Below, piece after piece: positions 9,001 through 11,486 of a stretch of 11,486 bases of DNA. A program made the translations under genes and the position numbers. How positions within the stretch are numbered: the first letter of the stretch is position 1; every line of letters starts with the position of its first letter. Source of the stretch: Beroe ovata (Eukaryota > Ctenophora > Nuda > Beroida > Beroidae); NCBI GenBank assembly GCA_946803715.1, contig CAMPET010000161.1, positions 119,403-130,888 of the forward strand, in the 5' to 3' direction. Below the pieces are notes generated by a model. That model was given only the letters and a program-made list of their open reading frames with translations. It searched no databases and was not told the origin of the DNA.

Positions 9001-11403
9001 ATTGTGGAATTGATTCAGATGACACTCCCGTACCCCCTTATCATACCACTCCCCTCTCCATTTCCCCTCCCCTCCCCATTCCCCCCCATTGAGATGGACC
9101 CACTTCTGGTTGATGAAACTGCCAGTGTAGTGGACATCCAGCACGTCGGGCGTTATTTTCAGTCTGGTCTCAGTGGTTACTCCACCGTTAATATCGTTAA
9201 CTAGCGGTGATATCTGTTTCTCATCCACTCGCCACCGGTGCGTCGCCCCCGTCAGTTTCTATGGTGGTGACAGCGAAATATCGAGTAATTTTTCGTTTCC
9301 ATGGTGATGTTTTGAGGTGGTTGCTCTGATTCCAAATCATTCTGTTTTCTATCTTGACTAAAGTACCTACCTATTTACCACCACAATATGTTACCTACCT
9401 ATTTACCACCACAATATGTTACCTGCCTCTTTGCCAACACAATATGTTACCTACCTATTTACCACCACAATATGTTACCTACCTATTTACCACCACAATA
9501 TGTTACCTACCTATTTACCACCACAATATGTTACCTGAACGTATTGTCCGGCGGGTTGCACTATTTTCTCTGATAACATGTACTCGACGCTGGACTGAAT
9601 GTCAATGTTCTCGCCCGGGTTTATACACTGTTTCGTAGTCATGGGGATGTATAGTTGCTGAAATGTTGTTGTCATGGTTACGATAAGTGTTGTCATGGTA
9701 ACACTGAGTGTGTTGTTATGGTAACTGTGTTTTCATGGTAACAGTGTTGTCATGGTAACAGTGTTGTCATGGTAACAGTGTTGTCATGGTAACCCACCCG
9801 TGGCACAATGACTGGTTGACGGAACACTTTACTCCGAATCGTCACCCCATCTCTCATCACCTCACATCTGAACTTCACTCCATAGTACCGGTACTGCGAG
9901 GGTAGTCTCAGTGTTTTGCCGTCGTATAGTATCCTAGCACCGGCAAATAGCGGCTCAGATTCGGTGTCCACCGGAACTGAAACAGAGGGAGGAGAGGGGG
10001 TGTTCTTGTGAACTTGTCAGAGATAGAGGGGAATTATAGAAGTGAGGAACAGCTCTCCTCTACTCTTACCCCATTGGAAATCCTTTTCATAGACCCATCT
10101 AAATGTGCCCGGAACACTAGCGTCCACATCTCGAGCATAGCAACTGAAGTCTACAGACCCGTCTATCTCTGTATACCGGGCACTTGTGACTGTTGATAAC
10201 ATCTTATTCTCGTATCCACCTTCGTATTGGTTGTCTAGGGAGGTCGTTTTGGGTTACCATGGTAACAGTGTGTTATCGTGCTGTTGTCAACATGATATCA
10301 TTGTAACCATGGTAACTACGCGTATTGTCAAAGAGCAAAGTGTGACTACGCACGTTTTACCATGGTATCCATGGTAACAGTTACCATGCTCTAACACTCA
10401 CTGGACGCGGATACTCTGTAAGTCACCATCTCATACTCCTGGCTCTCCCCCACTGTGTCAGTCTCATAGACCACACTACACTTGTACAGTCCTGTATCTG
10501 TGAGTGGGTCAAACAACATGATTACAAGTGTCCCCTCTCTGAATGAGCCCAGTGCATTGGTCGCTATCTCCGGCTCAATCAGAGCGAATCTGGGGTACGC
10601 CAGGACGTTCAGCGTGCGCCATGGGTGTTGTTCTGTCTTCTTAAACGACCTGCCGGGGATTGGGTAGATCTATTCAACTTGAATAACTTTTCTTCAATTT
10701 GTCCACCTCTCATTTACTCACCACCCTCTCACCACACGTACTCACCACCCTCTCTTCTCACGTACTCACCACCCTCTCTTCTCACGTACTCACCACTCTC
10801 TCTTCTCACGTACTCNACTCACCACCCTCTCACTACACGTACTCACCACATGTACTCACCACCCTCTCTTCTCACGTACTCACCACATGTACTCACCACA
10901 CTGCCCGTGACCGGGGGTTGGTTTGAGGGAATGTGTTACCATGGTTACCACACTCTAGTCGTGTGTAGTAGTTACCCGTATCCACAGGGGGAACGTCCGT
11001 TATTGTGCTTGACACAGGTGAGGGGGCAGGAATGTTTTCTGAGAGAGAGAGTTAGTTGTGAGATGGGTGAGAAGTGAGGAGAGGTTACTGAGTTACAGAA
11101 AATTTTGTCGTCATATTATTGGTTAGAATCCAGAGGTCCGGGATGTTAGCTATTGCTTCAGCAATCAGCGAATCAACTATTCACGGATTCCCATCACTCA
11201 AATCACTATCACTCACTATAAACATCCAGCCACATGGAGTTAGATGTGAGGGTAACAACAGCTCCATCCTGCAGTGTTACCCGCACCATGCAGGAGTAGA
11301 GGTAGTCATCGTGTCCCATGAACTGAGTCTGACTAAACACTCCTGATCCTGACCACCTGACTGCGCTGAGAGTGCATTTGGCCTCGTCCTCACACGATGA
11401 CAC
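4459..11403 (-). CDS. Multi-exon Ig-like single-pass membrane receptor (gene span, 5' end incomplete)
   Basis: Thirteen exons read leftwards on the minus strand: 11403-11217, 11038-10976, 10632-10402, 10189-10070, 9976-9798, 9657-9535, 9258-9104, 8949-8825, 6952-6782, 6547-6422, 6283-6111, 6019-5929 and 4622-4459. Each is flanked by AG and GT, and the phases agree at every junction (mostly 1-1, with 0-0 and 2-2 in the middle). The total of 1908 coding bases includes the stop and gives about 635 residues. The order is: Ig-like segments with W and YxC-type motifs, a Pro/Ser/Thr linker, further Ig-like domains split across exon pairs, a duplicated four-cysteine module, one transmembrane helix, and a cytoplasmic tail of about 34 residues. 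The signal peptide and first domains must lie beyond the right edge. The family is not recognised beyond Ig-like receptor. The weakest points are the junction 6111 to 6019 and the start of the first exon. Confidence 0.72.
4625..4799. repeat. Polypurine/polypyrimidine tract with 29-bp tandem copies
   Basis: About 175 bases are almost pure purine on the plus strand. They include two adjacent copies of a 29-base unit starting GAGAGGGTGG, then shorter GAGGGAGGTG variants. On the receptor's coding strand this is a very long polypyrimidine tract leading into the terminal-exon acceptor. Open frames reading Ser/Pro/Leu here are compositional. Confidence 0.85.
4800..5566. other. Intron sequence of the receptor gene
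   Basis: No convincing exon is visible. It contains X-box-like palindromes at 5432-5445, 5456-5469 and 5507-5520. An AT-rich stretch lies at about 5220-5345. A short minus-strand frame near 5010-5040 reads as a hydrophobic peptide but has no good splice support. Confidence 0.5.
5567..5652 (-). CDS. Candidate alternative terminal exon, GPI-signal-like hydrophobic end
   Basis: A CTCCTCCCTCCCAG acceptor (AG at 5653-5654) precedes an open frame that, in the phase 1 left by the exon at 6019-5929, encodes VSCNGSERQLATG, then a hydrophobic end (IFLLLPPLLLASLH) and a TGA stop. The 27 residues have the layout of a GPI-attachment signal: small residues (N-G-S) as a possible cleavage site, a polar spacer and a hydrophobic tail with no charged cytoplasmic end. 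If used, it would replace the transmembrane exon and give a lipid-anchored form. Alternatives are an 18-base exon ending at the internal GTGAGA donor, or no use at all. The phase match and acceptor are visible; the function is inference. Confidence 0.4.
5670..5774. repeat. 21-bp tandem array, five copies, one E-box per copy
   Basis: The unit is TGTGCCACGTGCAAAGAG plus three bases, repeated five times; the last copy is diverged. Each copy has the palindrome CACGTG. The period is a multiple of three, so plus-strand frames read as a Cys-rich seven-residue repeat (CATCKEW); I regard this as chance. The array lies in the receptor's last intron, just upstream (on the coding strand) of the candidate alternative terminal exon. 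Confidence 0.92.
5929..6019 (-). CDS. Receptor exon: second half of membrane-proximal four-Cys module, copy 2
   Basis: Thirty codons run from SELGLELEDS to GDQCTALI, ending at a perfect GTGAGT donor (5923-5928) in phase 1. The acceptor is taken as NAG at 6020-6022, directly after the (TG)n tract, with phase 0; the ambiguous base N is the -3 base of that acceptor. With this start the exon continues the module begun at 6283-6111. Its VEYELLW then C pattern parallels GVYTVEL then C in exon 6547-6422. A shorter exon starting after the CAG at 5967-5969 is also possible; it would pair with the phase-1 donor at 6065-6070. Confidence 0.6.
6023..6051. repeat. (CA)n microsatellite next to an exon acceptor
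   Basis: About fourteen CA units follow the ambiguous base at 6022. On the receptor coding strand this is a (TG)n tract ending at the acceptor of exon 6019-5929, so its length may affect splicing. Read length limits probably explain the N. Confidence 0.9.
6111..6283 (-). CDS. Receptor exon: first half of four-Cys module, copy 2
   Basis: The exon is entered in phase 1 after a GGCAG acceptor (6284-6285). It encodes CNPTNAPEPVVTACPAQYSV, then an N-glycosylation sequon (NAS), AACSL and GGCREVMM. I end it in phase 0 at the GTGAAT donor (6105-6110). A stronger-looking GTGAGT at 6065-6070 would add 13 residues in phase 1, but joining that to the obvious acceptors of the next exon creates stop codons (T+GA, T+AA or T+AG). 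The phase-0 form also aligns with copy 1 of the module (exons 6952-6782 and 6547-6422), so I prefer it. Confidence 0.62.
6422..6547 (-). CDS. Receptor exon: second half of four-Cys module, copy 1
   Basis: A TGTCAG acceptor (6548-6549) and a perfect GTAAGT donor (6416-6421) bound 41 whole codons in phase 1-1. The encoded segment runs AGRAMEMTITRSDLQQS, then GVYTVELTPEGRTGC and SRTFDY. The alternating hydrophobic strand before the Cys suggests a beta-sandwich edge. I do not recognise the domain family. The first codon is completed as TGT (Cys) by the previous exon. Confidence 0.78.
6782..6952 (-). CDS. Receptor exon: first half of four-Cys module, copy 1
   Basis: A TTCTTCCGCAG acceptor (AG at 6953-6954) and a GTAAGT donor (6776-6781) bound 56 whole codons in phase 1-1. 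The segment starts MKIAGTCDEVGNDGNITREG (an NIT glycosylation sequon), then SIVVTLDK, QCLSVTV and RQWDSVAPS. Cysteine spacing parallels the exon at 6283-6111, which indicates duplication of a two-exon module. The function of the module is unknown. Confidence 0.8.
6990..8808. repeat. Long diverged repeat array A-B-B-A filling an intron
   Basis: There are four related units: A (about 6990-7370), B (7371-7924), B (7925-8480) and A (8481-about 8808). The two B units of about 555 bases are closely similar along their length. The A units are similar to each other and share with B the opening box around CGATTCAGCGTCC (near 7029, 7390, 7943 and 8497) and a later GAATCTGA...CTCATCGGGAAA segment. No terminal inverted repeats, transposase or reverse transcriptase motifs were seen. 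Open frames of up to 147 codons cross it but look like chance. It occupies all but the edges of the intron 6953-8824, starting 16 bases from the donor. Confidence 0.85.
8825..8949 (-). CDS. Receptor exon: last strands of Ig-like domain plus Cys-rich linker
   Basis: The exon is entered in phase 2 after GTGCGCAG (AG at 8950-8951) and leaves in phase 1 at GTGAGT (8819-8824). It completes Lys with the previous exon and continues CRYFSLTQTV, GYQVSEVLKVTRPPAS, then TCQDLSQRTCN. The Cys (QKCRYFS across the junction) is placed as the F-strand Cys of the Ig-like domain started at 9657. The two Cys after the PP turn mark the passage to the next module. Confidence 0.72.
9104..9258 (-). CDS. Receptor exon: middle strands of Ig-like domain (W to F strand)
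   Basis: The exon is entered in phase 0 after CACCACCATAG (AG at 9259-9260) and leaves in phase 2 at GTGGGT (9098-9103). It encodes 51 codons with the core Trp in GATHRWRVDEK, then TRLKITPDVL and DVHYTGSFINQ. Tyr-x-Gly resembles YYG in the preceding Ig-like domain. Reading through the donor gives only a Gly/Glu/Trp-rich frame, so splicing here is preferred. Confidence 0.7.
9365..9532. repeat. 28-bp tandem array, six copies, adjoining an exon donor
   Basis: The unit of 28 bases starting ACCTACCTATTTACC is repeated six times; the third copy has three substitutions. On the receptor coding strand each copy ends in AGGTAACA, the same sequence as the real 5' splice site of exon 9657-9535 (CAG|GTAACA), which directly precedes the array. 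Confidence 0.95.
9535..9657 (-). CDS. Receptor exon: first strands of Ig-like domain lacking the usual B-strand Cys
   Basis: An ACATTTCAG acceptor (AG at 9658-9659) and CAG|GTAACA donor bound exactly 41 codons in phase 0-0, fitting between a phase-0 exit and a phase-0 entry. It encodes QLYIPMTTKQCINPGENIDI, then QSSVEYMLSE and a short end. By comparison with exon 10189-10070 (SVDFSC), the IDIQSS strand has Ser where the B-strand Cys should be; a Cys ten residues earlier may replace it. Confidence 0.75.
9668..9793. repeat. Tandem X-box-like palindromes, seven copies
   Basis: Seven copies of GTTGTCATGGTAAC or a close variant start at 9668, 9689, 9712, 9729, 9746, 9763 and 9780; the last four have an exact 17-base period. 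Each fits the inverted-repeat layout of an RFX X-box (GTT-N-YCATGG-N-AAC). The array takes up almost all of the 140-base intron 9658-9797. Confidence 0.9.
9798..9976 (-). CDS. Receptor exon: second half of Ig-like domain
   Basis: A CCCTCTGTTTCAG acceptor (AG at 9977-9978) leads in phase 1. The exit at GTGGGT (9792-9797) is phase 0 after 59 whole codons. It encodes PVDTESEPLFAGARILYDG, then KTLRLPSQYR, YYGVKFRCEV and FRQPVIVPR. FRC is the F-strand Cys pairing with the Cys in exon 10189-10070. An alternative weak donor GTTACC would give phase 1, but the next exons need phase 0. Confidence 0.82.
10070..10189 (-). CDS. Receptor exon: first half of Ig-like domain
   Basis: The exon has a phase 1-1 layout with 39 whole codons between a CAACAG acceptor (10190-10191) and a GTAAGA donor (10064-10069). 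TSARYTEIDGSVDFSCYARD carries the B-strand Cys, and GTFRWVYEKDFQW the C-strand Trp 18 residues later. Together with the next exon it makes one complete Ig-like domain with both cysteines, the best evidence for the fold in this gene. Confidence 0.82.
10190..10401. other. Receptor intron with dispersed X-box-like palindromes
   Basis: The perfect palindrome GTTACCATGGTAAC (10253-10266) and variants at 10303-10316 and 10365-10378 lie within 212 bases. No exon is visible. Confidence 0.75.
10402..10632 (-). CDS. Receptor exon: Ig-like domain with DTGLYKC motif
   Basis: The exon is entered in phase 1 after AAGACAG (AG at 10633-10634) and leaves in phase 1 at GTGAGT (10396-10401), with 76 whole codons. 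It starts QHPWRTLNVLAYPRFALIEP, then GTLVIMLFDPLTDTGLYKCS and VSAS. The D-x-G-x-Y-x-C signature is the canonical Ig F strand, and the Trp at residue 4 may be the C-strand Trp. The first half with a B-strand Cys is not seen in the preceding exon, so this domain is either atypical or has an exon I missed. The acceptor has only a modest pyrimidine tract. Confidence 0.75.
10715..10902. repeat. 24-bp tandem array with donor-like motif
   Basis: Units of about 24 bases (TACTCACCACCCTCTCTTCT + CACG) and shortened forms repeat, with an ambiguous base at 10816. Nine occurrences of ACTCACC read GGTGAGT on the receptor coding strand, the optimal 5' splice-site core. The array lies in the intron 10633-10975. 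Confidence 0.9.
10976..11038 (-). CDS. Receptor small exon: Pro/Ser/Thr-rich linker
   Basis: A CTCTCTCTCTCAG acceptor (AG at 11039-11040) and a GTAACT donor (10970-10975) bound 63 bases in phase 1-1. The 20 whole codons, NIPAPSPVSSTITDVPPVDT, are typical of an extended, possibly O-glycosylated spacer between domains. The phase agreement with both neighbours and the strong acceptor support it despite its size. Confidence 0.72.
11217..11403 (-). CDS. Receptor first visible exon: Ig-like strands with YLYSC motif
   Basis: The exon ends in phase 1 at GTGAGT (11211-11216). It encodes SSCEDEAKCTLSAVRWSGSG, then HDDYLYSCMVRVTLQDG and NSMWLDVY. YLYSCMV resembles an Ig F strand; the Trp and Cys are closer together than in a normal domain. 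The start is uncertain: the CAG at 11404-11406 gives phase 0, but the same CAG occurs in a tandem repeat running to the window edge, and the frame stays open towards the edge. Confidence 0.65.
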
Positions 11404-11486
11404 CTGTGTCATGGGGGTGTGTGATGACACCTGTGTTATTGGGGGTGTGTGTGTCACCTGTGTGTCATGGGGGGTGTGATGACACC
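11404..11486. repeat. Tandem repeat at the right edge, reiterating an acceptor-like motif
   Basis: About three imperfect units of roughly 30 bases built on GATGACACCTGTGT plus GGGGGTGTG. On the coding strand each contains ACACAGGTG, so the CAG acceptor of the first visible receptor exon is repeated upstream of it. Confidence 0.75.

Noticed and set aside
9354-9638. Plus-strand frame of 94 codons with a repeated motif
   Set aside because: It is translation of the 28-bp array running into an antisense reading of a receptor exon.
10625-11077. Plus-strand frame of 150 codons with a YSPPSLL repeat
   Set aside because: It is translation of the 24-bp array and contains an ambiguous base; real exons lie on the other strand at both ends.

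Overview
This is animal genomic DNA, most likely from a marine invertebrate. Three things point there: short spliced exons with GT-AG junctions, abundant (CA)n microsatellites and tandem arrays, and extracellular domain types (PAN/Apple, F-type lectin, Ig-like) used by metazoan secreted and receptor proteins. I cannot name the species from sequence alone. There are two ambiguous bases, at 6022 and 10816, both inside repeats.

Layout. (1) 32-404, plus strand: two exons of a PH-domain gene whose ends lie outside the window or were not found. (2) 405-1599: no gene seen; it holds a (CA)n tract and a cluster of E-box and X-box-like palindromes that may form the control region of the next gene. (3) 1600-4215, plus strand: one uninterrupted coding exon for a secreted 871-residue protein with a signal peptide, a PAN/Apple domain and five tandem F-type (fucolectin) domains, followed by AATAAA at 4412. 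(4) 4459 to the right edge, minus strand, convergent with the lectin: a multi-exon gene for a single-pass membrane receptor. I rebuilt thirteen exons whose splice phases agree throughout, giving about 635 residues: Ig-like domains split over exon pairs, a Pro/Ser/Thr linker, a duplicated four-cysteine module near the membrane, one transmembrane helix, and a short tail with a YSEI tyrosine motif. A second, upstream candidate terminal exon (5567-5652) would give a short hydrophobic C-terminus resembling a GPI-anchor signal.

The receptor's introns are the unusual part. Most hold their own tandem repeat: a diverged A-B-B-A long repeat filling almost all of 6953-8824, an X-box-like palindrome array (9668-9793), a 28-bp array that repeats the adjoining 5' splice site (9365-9532), a 24-bp array that repeats a donor-like motif (10715-10902), and a 21-bp E-box array (5670-5774).

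Functionally, a secreted multi-F-type lectin lying tail-to-tail with an Ig-like receptor carrying a possible SH2-binding motif would fit recognition or innate immunity. The pairing is inference from position only.
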